Under the pieces are notes generated by a model. That model was given only the letters and a program-made list of their open reading frames with translations, made no database searches and was not told where the DNA came from. Both the position numbers and the translations under genes were made by a program. Of a stretch of DNA of 52,687 nt, positions 24,292 to 31,954 are shown one piece after another (the stretch's first letter is position 1; each line of letters starts with the position of its first letter). Source of the DNA: SAR202 cluster bacterium bin16 (lineage in GTDB: Bacteria; Chloroflexota; Dehalococcoidia; Lucifugimonadales; Australimonadaceae); contig MPMJ01000020.1 of assembly GCA_002238425.1 (NCBI GenBank), forward strand, positions 1 to 52,687. The letters run 5' to 3'.

Positions 24292-26457
24292 ATGACCACC
24301 TACCGCGGCCAGGGCATGGCGCGCATGGAGGACGAGCGGCTGCTGCGCGGCGGCGGTACGTTCGTCGACGACATCCAGCTGGACGGCATGCTCCACGCCG
24401 CCGTGCTCCGCAGCACCGAGCCGCACGCGCGCATCCGCTCCATCGACACCACGGACGCGCTCGCGAGTCCGGGCGTCGCCGTCGTCTACACCGGCGCAGA
24501 CCTGGACGGCGTCATACCCGACATCGGCGCGATACGCCGCGAAGGCATGGGCGAGACGCCCGTCCCCGAGCACCCCGTGCTGGCGAAAGGCCGCGTCTGC
24601 TACGTCGGCCAGCCCGTCGCCATCGTCGTGGCGTCAACGCGGGCGCAAGCCTACGACGCACGCGACCGCATCGCCGTCGACTACGAGCCGCTCCCTCCCC
24701 TGCTCGACCCGCGCGAATCGGCGTCGGACGCGCGCCCGCTGCACCCGGACATCGGCACCAACGTCGTGATGCGTACGGAAGCAGGCGCGGGCAACGTCGC
24801 CGAGGCGTTCGAGAACGCCGACGAGATCGTGAAGGCGACGTACGAGATACCCCGCCTCGTCGCGATGCCGATGGAGTGCCGCGGCATCATCGTCGCGCCG
24901 GACGCGGAGAGCGGACGGCTCACGGTCTGGACGTCGACGCAGGTGCCGCACCGCGTCAAGACGTTCCTCGCGATGCTGCTCCCCGGCGACCTCGACGTGC
25001 GCGTCATCACGCCGGACGTGGGCGGCGGCTTCGGGCGGAAGATCGAGGTCTGGCCGGAGGAGGTCGCGGCGGCCTACGCGGCAGTGCAGCTCGGCGCACC
25101 GGTCAAGTGGACGGAGCAGCGCTCGGAGAGCACACTCGCGTCGCACGGTCGCGGCTTCACCGCGGACGTGGAGGCCGCGGTGCGTTCGGACGGCACGATG
25201 CTCGGCGTCCGCATCCGCATGCTGGCCGACATGGGCGCGTACTTCCTCACGTCCAGCGGCGGGCCGCTCGGCAATGCCGTGCAGCGCGTCGCCGGGCCGT
25301 ACGCCATCCCCGCGATGGACGTGGAATGCCTCGGCGTGACGACCAACCGGCCGCCCACCGGCCCCTACCGCGGCGCGGGAGGCCCCGAAGCCGCGGTGCC
25401 CATCGAGCGCATAATGGACGACGCCGCGCGCCAGTTGGGCATGGACCCCGCCGAGATACGCCGCCGCAACTTCATCCCCACCGACGCCTTCCCCTACCAG
25501 ACGGCCACCGGCCTCCTCTACGACTCCGGCGACTTCCACACCGCATTCGACCGCGCGCTCGGCATGGCTGGATACGCCGGTCTGCGCGAGCGGCAGGCGT
25601 CCGAGCGCGGCCCCTTCCGCACCGGCATCGGCGTCGCGACGGTCACGAAGGCGTCCGGTGGCAAAGCAAACGTGCGCAAGAGCCTCGCCCGCGTCGAGAT
25701 GAAGCCGGACGGGCGCGTCGTCATCGTCACGGACGTATCGCCGCACGGACAGGGCACGGCCACGTCGTTCTCGCAGATCGCGGCGGACACGCTCGGCATC
25801 GCCCCGGAGTTGGTCGACCTGCACCACGGCGACACCGACGAACTCGCGTCGGGCGGTGGCACGACGTCGAGCCGCGGCCTCGCGGTCGGCGGCAACGCGG
25901 CCTACATGGCGCTGCTGGAGGTGAAGCGTCGATTGGAGGCGGCAGGCGGCGTCATCCCGGCGAACGGCATCACCGTGGAACTGGAGTGGGAACTGCCCGC
26001 CAACCCGTTTGGCTTCGCCGCGCACGTCGCGGTCGTGGAGCTGGACGAGGGCACCGGCGACGTGCGCCTCACCGACTACGCCGCCGTGCACGACTGCGGC
26101 CCCATGATCAACCCCGTCATCGTGCGCGGCCAGATACAGGGCGGCATCGCGCAGGGCATCGGCCAGGCGCTGAGCGAGGGGATGCTCTACACCGCGGCGG
26201 GCCAGCCCCAGACCGCCAGCTTCATGACCTACGGCATCCCCATCGCGGAGTCGCTGCCCTCGTTCGCGCTGGAGAACCAGCAGACCCCCTCCCCGACCAA
26301 CCCACTGGGCATCAAAGGCATCGGCGAACTCCCGACCGTCGCCGCGCCCGTCGCGGTCACGAACGCCGTTGCAGACGCGCTCGCCCGCTCCGGCGCCGAC
26401 GTGAGCGGCGTCGACATGCCCCTCCTCACCGAGCGCGTCTGGCGCGCATTGGGGTGA
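24292..26457 (+). CDS. xanthine dehydrogenase/CoxL-type molybdopterin-binding subunit
   Basis: The 721-residue protein has the aldehyde oxidase/xanthine dehydrogenase a/b hammerhead at the start (GTFVDDIQLDGMLHAAVLRS) and molybdopterin motifs VGGGFGRKIEVWPEEVAAAY, GPYRGAGGPEA and GQGTATSFSQIAADTLG. The conserved catalytic Glu is in IKGIGELPTVAAP. The PYRGAGG loop corresponds to the form II (AYRGAGR) type rather than true CO dehydrogenase. Members hydroxylate aldehydes or N-heterocycles. The FAD and [2Fe-2S] subunits that normally accompany it are not in the window, which is odd. It is transcribed with the bicupin gene. Confidence 0.9.
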   Translation: MTTYRGQGMARMEDERLLRGGGTFVDDIQLDGMLHAAVLRSTEPHARIRSIDTTDALASPGVAVVYTGADLDGVIPDIGAIRREGMGETPVPEHPVLAKGRVCYVGQPVAIVVASTRAQAYDARDRIAVDYEPLPPLLDPRESASDARPLHPDIGTNVVMRTEAGAGNVAEAFENADEIVKATYEIPRLVAMPMECRGIIVAPDAESGRLTVWTSTQVPHRVKTFLAMLLPGDLDVRVITPDVGGGFGRKIEVWPEEVAAAYAAVQLGAPVKWTEQRSESTLASHGRGFTADVEAAVRSDGTMLGVRIRMLADMGAYFLTSSGGPLGNAVQRVAGPYAIPAMDVECLGVTTNRPPTGPYRGAGGPEAAVPIERIMDDAARQLGMDPAEIRRRNFIPTDAFPYQTATGLLYDSGDFHTAFDRALGMAGYAGLRERQASERGPFRTGIGVATVTKASGGKANVRKSLARVEMKPDGRVVIVTDVSPHGQGTATSFSQIAADTLGIAPELVDLHHGDTDELASGGGTTSSRGLAVGGNAAYMALLEVKRRLEAAGGVIPANGITVELEWELPANPFGFAAHVAVVELDEGTGDVRLTDYAAVHDCGPMINPVIVRGQIQGGIAQGIGQALSEGMLYTAAGQPQTASFMTYGIPIAESLPSFALENQQTPSPTNPLGIKGIGELPTVAAPVAVTNAVADALARSGADVSGVDMPLLTERVWRALG

Positions 26458-26463
26458 CATGCG

Positions 26464-26667
26464 ATGACAGAACACGCCATGGATGACCTGCACGCCGAGG
26501 TGGTGAAGGGCGTGGAAGCCCTGCAATGCGACGACTACGTTGAGTACACGGACGAGACGCTGCCGCAGTTGGTCGAGGACATTGCCCGGCGCGGGCGCGA
26601 GCGCTCCTTCCCATCATTCCCGCCCACTTCGTCATTCCCGCGAAAGCGGGAATCTCGCAGCGGGTGA
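26464..26667 (+). CDS. small antitoxin-like protein with repeat-derived C-terminus
   Basis: From the ATG at 26464 (or 26479, giving MDDLHAEVVKGVEALQ) the first 48 residues look native (YVEYTDETLPQLVEDIARRG) and resemble C-terminal parts of ParD-like antitoxins. The last residues (SSFPRKRESRSG) are the translation of an intergenic ATTCCCGCGAAAGCGGGAAT repeat. The gene's true 3' end has been replaced by that repeat. No toxin gene follows. Confidence 0.4.
   Translation: MTEHAMDDLHAEVVKGVEALQCDDYVEYTDETLPQLVEDIARRGRERSFPSFPPTSSFPRKRESRSG
26631..26665. repeat. REP-like palindromic repeat (ATTCCCGC hairpin)
   Basis: ATTCCCGCGAAAGCGGGAAT (26634-26653) is a perfect hairpin with a GAAA loop, of a class scattered in many bacterial genomes. 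A related half, CATTCCCGC, lies just upstream near 26615. Another member is at 50309-50335. Confidence 0.7.
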
Positions 26668-26700
26668 GGGAACAGGCAGGACCGCCCCCACTCCGATTCG

Positions 26701-26744
26701 TGACACACGCCCCTTGCGGCATACATCCCCCACCCTGCTACCAT
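26701..26744 (+). promoter_or_regulatory. TGACA/GCCCCTT motif plus TACCAT
   Basis: TGACAC (26701-26706), GCCCCTT and TACCAT (26739-26744) are arranged as in the repeat-bearing intergenic elements, with a 32-base spacer. Here no 10-base array follows; the GTG start of a small membrane protein lies 31 bases further, preceded by GAGGAA. Confidence 0.5.
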
Positions 26745-26775
26745 GCGTGTACGCGCCCCCTGTAGAGGAACCGCC

Positions 26776-27000
26776 GTGACGACCGCGCCGCCAGAAGACG
26801 TACCTCGCAATTTCCATGACTACGCGCTCGAGAACGAGCGCCAGCACATGGAATTGGCTGACCGCATCGACCGGGTGAGAAGCGAACTCGGTGACCGCAT
26901 CAGCATGGCGCAGGGCGAGCTCCGCATGATCAAGGCCATCAGCCTGGGCATCTTCGGTACATTGCTGGTGGCCGCATCCAAGTACGTTATCGGCTGGTAG
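26776..27000 (+). CDS. small membrane protein with coiled-coil, 74 aa
   Basis: The GTG start at 26776 follows GAGGAACCGCC. Residues 15-55 (ENERQHMELADRIDRVRSEL) are heptad-like and should form a coiled-coil; residues 53-74 (ISLGIFGTLLVAASKYVIGW) are one membrane helix. This topology resembles XhlA-type haemolysin-enhancing proteins and other small anchors, but similarity is only in layout. It is followed by a strong hairpin at 27024-27062 and converges on a cupin gene. Confidence 0.62.
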   Translation: MTTAPPEDVPRNFHDYALENERQHMELADRIDRVRSELGDRISMAQGELRMIKAISLGIFGTLLVAASKYVIGW

Positions 27001-27023
27001 AGCAGCCGAACTTCACAGACAGA

Positions 27024-27062
27024 GAAGCGTAGCAGGCGGCGATGCGCTGCCCGCTACGCTTC
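27024..27062. terminator. bidirectional terminator hairpin
   Basis: GAAGCGTAGC (27024-27033) and GCTACGCTTC (27053-27062) are perfect 10-base arms around a GC-rich loop that can pair further. The hairpin lies between convergent genes ending at 27000 (+) and 27090 (-). Short T-rich stretches follow on both strands (TTGTTCT and TCTCTGTCTG). Confidence 0.75.
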
Positions 27063-27089
27063 TTGTTCTGAGGCCTGTTGTCGCTCGAC

Positions 27090-27551
27090 CTACTTCGCGC
27101 CGAAGAACTGGCCCTCGATGGCCACGGGGTCGACGTGGAAGTTCTCGGTCGAGTCGGCGGGGATGGCGTTACCGTCCGGCTTCACCCGCGTCTGGATGCC
27201 CTCGCTGGTATCCATCTGCGCGCCGACGCGGAGCATGAAGAGGTTCCGCCCGCCGGTGTTCAGGTACCGGTAGTACGCGCCCTTCGGGATCATGATGCCC
27301 TCGTACTCGCCGAGCACCTTCCCGTTGCCCTTGTCGTCGAAGAACGTGACCTCGCCTTCCAGGATGACGAACGCGTGGTCCTCGTCCGTGTGGGCGTGCA
27401 CCGCGTTCTCGCCGCCCTCCGCGTTGACCTTGAAGCTCAGCCAGAGCAGGTCGGTGCGAGCAAGGTCGATGTTCGTCCGTCCCGCCGACAGGTACGGGCC
27501 CTTGATGGCGAACGTGGACGTCTGGGGCGTCGTCTGCGTCTCGGTGGTCAT
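27090..27551 (-). CDS. single-domain cupin protein
   Basis: The 153-residue cupin has metal-site residues in ENAVHAHTDEDHAFVILEG (two His and a Glu in the usual H-x-H, E pattern) and the second motif GIMIPKGAYYRYLNTG. Similar small cupins act as isomerases, dioxygenases or ligand binders, so no reaction can be assigned. GAGGAGG precedes the ATG. It is the last gene of the minus-strand catabolic run, but a hairpin and a separate -10-like TAATAT upstream suggest that it can be expressed on its own. Confidence 0.78.
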   Translation of the reverse strand: MTTETQTTPQTSTFAIKGPYLSAGRTNIDLARTDLLWLSFKVNAEGGENAVHAHTDEDHAFVILEGEVTFFDDKGNGKVLGEYEGIMIPKGAYYRYLNTGGRNLFMLRVGAQMDTSEGIQTRVKPDGNAIPADSTENFHVDPVAIEGQFFGAK

Positions 27552-27578
27552 GGCATCCTCCTCGTTCTGTGTGCCGCT

Positions 27579-27602
27579 ATATTACGCGTCTTTGCAAGAC
27601 GC
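27579..27602 (-). promoter_or_regulatory. hairpin plus -10 box before the cupin gene
   Basis: The perfect inverted repeat GCGTCTTTGCAAGACGC (27586-27602) is followed on the minus strand by TAATAT (27584-27579), 28 bases before the cupin ATG. It may be an operator next to a promoter, or the hairpin may end the GMC transcript. No T-tract favours termination. Confidence 0.42.
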
Positions 27603-27615
27603 CGTCTGGCAAGCC

Positions 27616-29139
27616 CTAAGCGACGATGCCCTTGACGATGTCGGAGAGGCGCTCGCCGATCATGATGGACGTCACGTTGGTGTTCGCGTGCGGGACGACG
27701 GGCATGATGGACGCGTCCGCCACGTACAGGTTGTCGATCCCGTGGACCTTCAGGTTGCTGTCCACGACGGCCATTGGATCGGACGCCGGGCCCATCTTGC
27801 ACGTGCCGACGCCGTGGTGGTAGCTGCCGTGCGCGTTGCGGGCGAACTCGCCCCAGTCCTCATCCCGCGATGGTGAGATGAGCGGGCCGTAGAACTCCTG
27901 CAGCGACTCGTGCTGCGTCAGCTCGTAGATGAACTCCATCGCCGTCGTCATCGCCTTCAGGTCGTCCGGGTGGCGGAGCATCGCGTCCTCGATGTCCGGC
28001 AGGTCGCCCGGGTCCGTGCTCACGAGGCGGATGCGCCCGCGTTCGCGCTGTTCGAGCAGGTTGGCCGATATCGGCATCATCCGCTTCAGCCCTGGCACGT
28101 CCGTCGGCGGACGCTGGAAGATGTGGAAGTTGCCGTGCGGCAGGCTGGGGTCGCTCCTGTACATCACCCGGAAGCGGGGGCTCAGGCTGTCCTCGGTGAA
28201 ATCGGCGCGGCCCTCGAATGTCATCTCAATCGTCGCGTGGTCCTGGTAGTTCCCACCCACGCCCTCCAGTGCGTTCACGACCGGGATGCCGAGCCGCTCC
28301 AGTTCGCCCGCCGGACCGACGCCGGAGAGCATGAGCACCTGCGGGCTGTGATAGACGCCCGCGCAGAGTACGACGGTGGACGCCGACACCGTGCTCACCG
28401 CACCCTCGCGCTTGTAGACGACGCCGTTCACCCGCCCGTTCGCGATGGAGAGCGACTGCACCTGCGCCTCGGAGACGATGTCCAGGTTCGGACGCTCCCG
28501 CGCAGGGCCGAGGTACGCGACCGTCGTGTTCTGCCGCACGCCGTCCTTGACGTTGTAGGCCATGCTGAACACGCCGCGCGGGGCTGGCACGTTCAGGTCC
28601 GGGCACATCGGCACTCCCAGGCTCAGCGCACGTTCCGTCAGTGCGCGCGTCAGCCCGGTGCTGTCTTCGCCGTCCACCTTGAATGGCCTCTCGACGTGCA
28701 GTGGTCCGTCTTCGCCGTGGAGGTCGCTGCCGCCGTAGTCCGTATCGGTCTCGATGCGGCGCAGCAGCGGCAGGCAGTCGTCGAACGACCAGCCGGGATT
28801 GCCGAGCGACGCCCAGTTGTCGAGGTCGTGCTTCGTGGGCCGGACGACGGCCATCGCGTTCACGGACGAGCCGCCGCCCATCACGCGGCCGCTCACCTTG
28901 TAGAACGTGCTGCCGTCGCCGGAGCGAGGCGTCGGGTAGAGCATCACGAACGGCGACTCCAGCACAACGCGCGCAACCCGGCTGCCGTCGGCGATGTCCT
29001 CCGGGATGGGTTGCGGGTCGGGCCCCGCCTCCAGCAGCAATACCTGCCTGTCAGGGTCTTCGCTCAATCGCGAGGCGGCGGCGCATCCGGCCGAGCCCCC
29101 GCCGATGATGATCACGTCGTAGGAACGTCTCGCCTGCAC
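27616..29139 (-). CDS. GMC-family FAD oxidoreductase (copy 2)
   Basis: The 507-residue glucose-methanol-choline oxidoreductase has the FAD dinucleotide site VIIIGGGSAGCAAASRLSE, the GMC signature GRVMGGGSSVNAMAVVRP, and the C-terminal active-site His pair region (HGSYHHGVGTCKMG, VVPHANTNVTS). It oxidises an alcohol with FAD; choline-dehydrogenase-like. I place the start at GTG 29139 (AGGAGG upstream) because the neighbouring copy starts with the same GTGCAG and both then have 507 residues; the frame to 29172 is only Arg-rich extension. It is a tandem duplicate of the gene upstream. Confidence 0.9.
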   Translation of the reverse strand: MQARRSYDVIIIGGGSAGCAAASRLSEDPDRQVLLLEAGPDPQPIPEDIADGSRVARVVLESPFVMLYPTPRSGDGSTFYKVSGRVMGGGSSVNAMAVVRPTKHDLDNWASLGNPGWSFDDCLPLLRRIETDTDYGGSDLHGEDGPLHVERPFKVDGEDSTGLTRALTERALSLGVPMCPDLNVPAPRGVFSMAYNVKDGVRQNTTVAYLGPARERPNLDIVSEAQVQSLSIANGRVNGVVYKREGAVSTVSASTVVLCAGVYHSPQVLMLSGVGPAGELERLGIPVVNALEGVGGNYQDHATIEMTFEGRADFTEDSLSPRFRVMYRSDPSLPHGNFHIFQRPPTDVPGLKRMMPISANLLEQRERGRIRLVSTDPGDLPDIEDAMLRHPDDLKAMTTAMEFIYELTQHESLQEFYGPLISPSRDEDWGEFARNAHGSYHHGVGTCKMGPASDPMAVVDSNLKVHGIDNLYVADASIMPVVPHANTNVTSIMIGERLSDIVKGIVA

Positions 29140-29175
29140 TGTCCCGCGCCTCCTCTGTGTCCCGCGCCGCAACCT

Positions 29176-30699
29176 CTAGGCGACGAGCCCTTTGACGACG
29201 TCGGACAGGCGCTCGCCGATCATGATGGACGTGATGTTCGTGTTCGCGTGCGGGATGGTCGGCATGATGGACGCGTCCGCCACGTACAGGTTGTCGATCC
29301 CGTGTACCTTCAGATTGCTGTCGACCACCGCCATCGGGTCGGACGCCGGGCCCATCTTGCACGTGCCGATGCCGTGGTGGTAGCTCCCATGCGCGCTGCG
29401 GGCGAACTCGGCCCAGTCCTCGTCCCGCGTCGGGGAGATGAGCGGGCCGTAGAACTCCCGCATCGACTCGTGATCGATGAGCTCGTGGATGAACTCCATC
29501 GCGTTCAGCATCGCCGCCAGGTCGTCCGGGTGGCTGAGCATCGCGTCCTCGATCTCCGGCAGGTCCTCCGGGTCCCTGCTCACGAGGCGGATACGGCCCA
29601 TGTTCCGCTGTTCGAGCAGGTTCGCCGAAACAGGCCACATGGTCTTCAGGCCTTCGACCGCTGTGGGAGGGCGCTGGAAGATGTGGAAGTTGCCGTGCGG
29701 CAGGCTGGGGTCGCTCTTGTACATCAGCCGGAAACGCGGGATGACCCAGTCCGGATTGAAGTCTGCGTTCCCCTCGAACGTCATCTCCATCGTTGCGTGG
29801 TCCTGGTAGTTCTCGCCCACGCCCTCCAACGCCTGTACGACAGGGATGCCGAGCCGCTGCAGTTCGCCCGCAGGGCCGATGCCGGAGAGCATGAGGATCT
29901 GCGGGCTGTGGTAGACGCCCGCGCAGAGCACGACCGTCGACGCCGACACCGTGTTCACTTCGCCCTGCCGCTTGTAGACGACGCCGTTGACGCGCCCGTT
30001 CGCGATGGAGAGCGTCTGCACCTGCGCGTCGGCGACGACGTCCAGGTTCGGGCGGCCGCGCGCGGGGTCGAGGTAGGCAACCGTCGTGTTCTGCCGCACG
30101 CCGTCCTTGACGTTGTAGGCGGAGCTGCAGACGCCGTACGGCGCCGGTACGTTGAGGTCCGGGCACATGGGTAGTCCCATGCTCAGAGCGCGGGCGATGA
30201 ATGCCCGCACCGGAGCGTCTGCGCTCTCCTCCTCGTCGACCCTGAAGGCCCGGTAGACGTACAGCGGCCCGTCCTCTCCGTGGATGTCGTTGCCGCCGTA
30301 GTCCGAGTCGGTCTCGATCCTCCGGAGCAGCGGCAGGCACTCGTCGAACGACCAGCCGGGGTTGCCCAACTCTGCCCACGTGTCGAGGTCGTGCTTCGTG
30401 GGACGGACGACCGCCATCGCGTTCACGGACGAGCCGCCGCCCATCACGCGGCCGCTCACCTTGTAGAACGTGCTGCCGTCGCCTGCGCGCGGCGTCGGGT
30501 AGAGCACCACGTACGGCGACTCCAGCACGACGCGCGCCACCCGGCTCCCGTCCGCTATCTCCTCAGGGATGGGCTGCGGGTCGGGGCCCGCCTCCAGCAG
30601 CAACACCTGCCTGTCCGAGTCCTCGCTCAATCGAGCGGCAGCCGCGGCCCCTGCCGAGCCTCCGCCGATGATAACCACGTCGTAGGAACGTTTCTGCAC
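29176..30699 (-). CDS. GMC-family FAD oxidoreductase (copy 1)
   Basis: The 507-residue protein is nearly collinear with copy 2. FAD site VVIIGGGSAGAAAAARLSED, signature GRVMGGGSSVNAMAVVRP, and active-site region HGSYHHGIGTCKMGPASDP and IPHANTNITS are all present. The start is GTG 30699 with GGGAGG upstream. Differences from copy 2 cluster in the middle (residues 140-170 and 290-340), the substrate-facing part in this family, so the two may handle related alcohols. It lies 15 bases after the CoxG-like gene and 36 bases before copy 2. Confidence 0.9.
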   Translation of the reverse strand: MQKRSYDVVIIGGGSAGAAAAARLSEDSDRQVLLLEAGPDPQPIPEEIADGSRVARVVLESPYVVLYPTPRAGDGSTFYKVSGRVMGGGSSVNAMAVVRPTKHDLDTWAELGNPGWSFDECLPLLRRIETDSDYGGNDIHGEDGPLYVYRAFRVDEEESADAPVRAFIARALSMGLPMCPDLNVPAPYGVCSSAYNVKDGVRQNTTVAYLDPARGRPNLDVVADAQVQTLSIANGRVNGVVYKRQGEVNTVSASTVVLCAGVYHSPQILMLSGIGPAGELQRLGIPVVQALEGVGENYQDHATMEMTFEGNADFNPDWVIPRFRLMYKSDPSLPHGNFHIFQRPPTAVEGLKTMWPVSANLLEQRNMGRIRLVSRDPEDLPEIEDAMLSHPDDLAAMLNAMEFIHELIDHESMREFYGPLISPTRDEDWAEFARSAHGSYHHGIGTCKMGPASDPMAVVDSNLKVHGIDNLYVADASIMPTIPHANTNITSIMIGERLSDVVKGLVA

Positions 30700-30714
30700 T
30701 GTTCAGCGCCTCCC

Positions 30715-31164
30715 TCAGGCCGGGACTTCTACCTTCTTACGCAAGCGGTTGAAGAACTCATCGATGACCTGCACCCCGGTCGCCCGCAGGATCATGTCGC
30801 CGACGATGCCCAGGCGGCCCTTGATGTTCACTTCGGCCACGTAGGTCAGTTCGGTGCTGGTCCCGTCCGGAGCGAGGGTCATCGTGATGTCCGAGCTCAT
30901 TGTGCTCTTCGTCAGTGAGTCCTCGCCTTCCACGTGCGCCGTCAGGCTCACGTGCGGGTCCACGTCCACGATCTGCGAGCGGAACCTGATGTCGCCCGAG
31001 ACCGGCCCGACCTTGGCGCTCATGCCGCCCTCGAATGTCCGGTCGTCTATCTTCTCGAGGTCCTGCATGCCGGGCATGCAGTCCGCGAACTGTTCTATAT
31101 CCAGCACCACGTCCCAGACCGTCTCAGCCGTGGCCTGCAGCGACACCTTCCCCTGGTACTTCAT
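30715..31164 (-). CDS. CoxG-like SRPBCC-fold protein
   Basis: The 149-residue protein starts MKYQGKVSLQATAETVWDVV, with LDIEQFADCMPGMQDLEKID, the CoxG/polyketide-cyclase-like START fold. CoxG helps CO dehydrogenase anchorage or maturation in carboxydotrophs; paralogues are common near molybdopterin and oxygenase genes and may bind hydrophobic ligands. The ATG at 31164 with AAGGAG is preferred to 31194. It seems to start a transcript with the two GMC genes, having its own promoter just after a terminator. Confidence 0.82.
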   Translation of the reverse strand: MKYQGKVSLQATAETVWDVVLDIEQFADCMPGMQDLEKIDDRTFEGGMSAKVGPVSGDIRFRSQIVDVDPHVSLTAHVEGEDSLTKSTMSSDITMTLAPDGTSTELTYVAEVNIKGRLGIVGDMILRATGVQVIDEFFNRLRKKVEVPA

Positions 31165-31197
31165 CCCGCTCCTTCTCCGGTCAGTTTTGCGCACCGG

Positions 31198-31226
31198 AGA
31201 CTACCGCAAGCAGCCCCTGCGCACAA
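31198..31226 (-). promoter_or_regulatory. candidate promoter of the coxG-like/GMC genes
   Basis: On the minus strand TTGTGC (31226-31221) and TAGTCT (31203-31198) are 17 bases apart, just downstream of the hairpin at 31234-31264. The start point would be about 27 bases before the ATG at 31164. Confidence 0.42.
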
Positions 31227-31233
31227 ACGAAGA

Positions 31234-31264
31234 GGCCGCCCTGCTTGCAGCAAGCGGGGCGGCC
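31234..31264 (-). terminator. rho-independent-type terminator inside the catabolic run
   Basis: Two 14-base arms (31234-31247 and 31251-31264, one wobble pair) enclose a three-base loop. On the minus strand the stem is followed by TCTTCGTTTG. It lies 35 bases after the stop of the cupin-fold gene ending at 31299 and separates the upstream block from the coxG-like/GMC block. Confidence 0.75.
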
Positions 31265-31298
31265 CTTATCGTCAATGACCCTGGGAGCGACGGGTGTC

Positions 31299-31934
31299 CT
31301 AGTCCTCCGGGAACATCTCCACTTCCCGCTGGACCGGGCCGAGGCCCTCCCAGTACGCACCCGTCTCCAGGTTGTAGCGGCCCTGCATGAAGCCGCCGGA
31401 CTTCTCGCTGCGGATGATGACCGCACACGTCTGTTCGCCGAGGCTGCGCTCCGCGTGGATCTCGTACGGGCGCACCAAGTCGACCGCGCCCGGCTCCACC
31501 TTGAAGTTGCCGACCTCCTCGATAGGCACGTAGTCGTCACGGCGCTCGGCGCCCTCGACGGCGCGGTAACGCTCGATCATCTCGTGGCCCACGAGCACGC
31601 CGTAGAGCGTGTAGATGTGCGCGTGGTCGTGGATGCCGCGCCAGCCCGGGTGCTTTGGAGGCTCGACGGGCTTCCCCGTCGGTTCGCGCTTCAGCGCGTT
31701 GACCACGAACCCGTAGTCCGGGTCTTCATAGAAGAGCAGGTTCTCCGCGCGGTCTGTGAATACGTTCACCGGCCACTTGGCCGACGCTTCCTGAACGGTG
31801 GGGTCCGCAAGAAACTCCTGCAAAACCGGCGTCAGCGCGACCCAGCGCTTCTCCGGGTCCGGCTCGCTGGCGAACAGCTCGCGCGTCTGTTTGATGAACC
31901 TGTCCAGGGCCGTCTCAGTCGTTACCGTGGTCAT
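31299..31934 (-). CDS. cupin-fold putative metal-dependent dioxygenase
   Basis: The 211-residue protein has GWRGIHDHAHIYTLYGVLVG followed by HEMIERY, an H-x-H and downstream Glu arrangement like that of the cysteine dioxygenase/RmlC-type cupin superfamily. A later IHAERSLGEQTCAVIIRSEK could give the third His. The N-terminal 70 residues are helical and family-specific. It may be a thiol or catechol-type dioxygenase; the substrate is unknown. The ATG at 31934 has GAGGAGAAG upstream. It lies 20 bases after the amidohydrolase gene and ends the first block of the operon. Confidence 0.68.
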   Translation of the reverse strand: MTTVTTETALDRFIKQTRELFASEPDPEKRWVALTPVLQEFLADPTVQEASAKWPVNVFTDRAENLLFYEDPDYGFVVNALKREPTGKPVEPPKHPGWRGIHDHAHIYTLYGVLVGHEMIERYRAVEGAERRDDYVPIEEVGNFKVEPGAVDLVRPYEIHAERSLGEQTCAVIIRSEKSGGFMQGRYNLETGAYWEGLGPVQREVEMFPED

Positions 31935-31954
31935 GGCTTCTCCTCTTTCTCCGG

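Noticed and set aside
24634..26526. A 630-codon minus-strand frame opposite the molybdopterin subunit
   Set aside because: Antisense shadow with His/Arg/Ala bias; the plus-strand frame has all family motifs.
27910..30174. A 754-codon plus-strand frame across the two GMC genes
   Set aside because: Antisense shadow; its internal repetition only mirrors the tandem GMC duplication.
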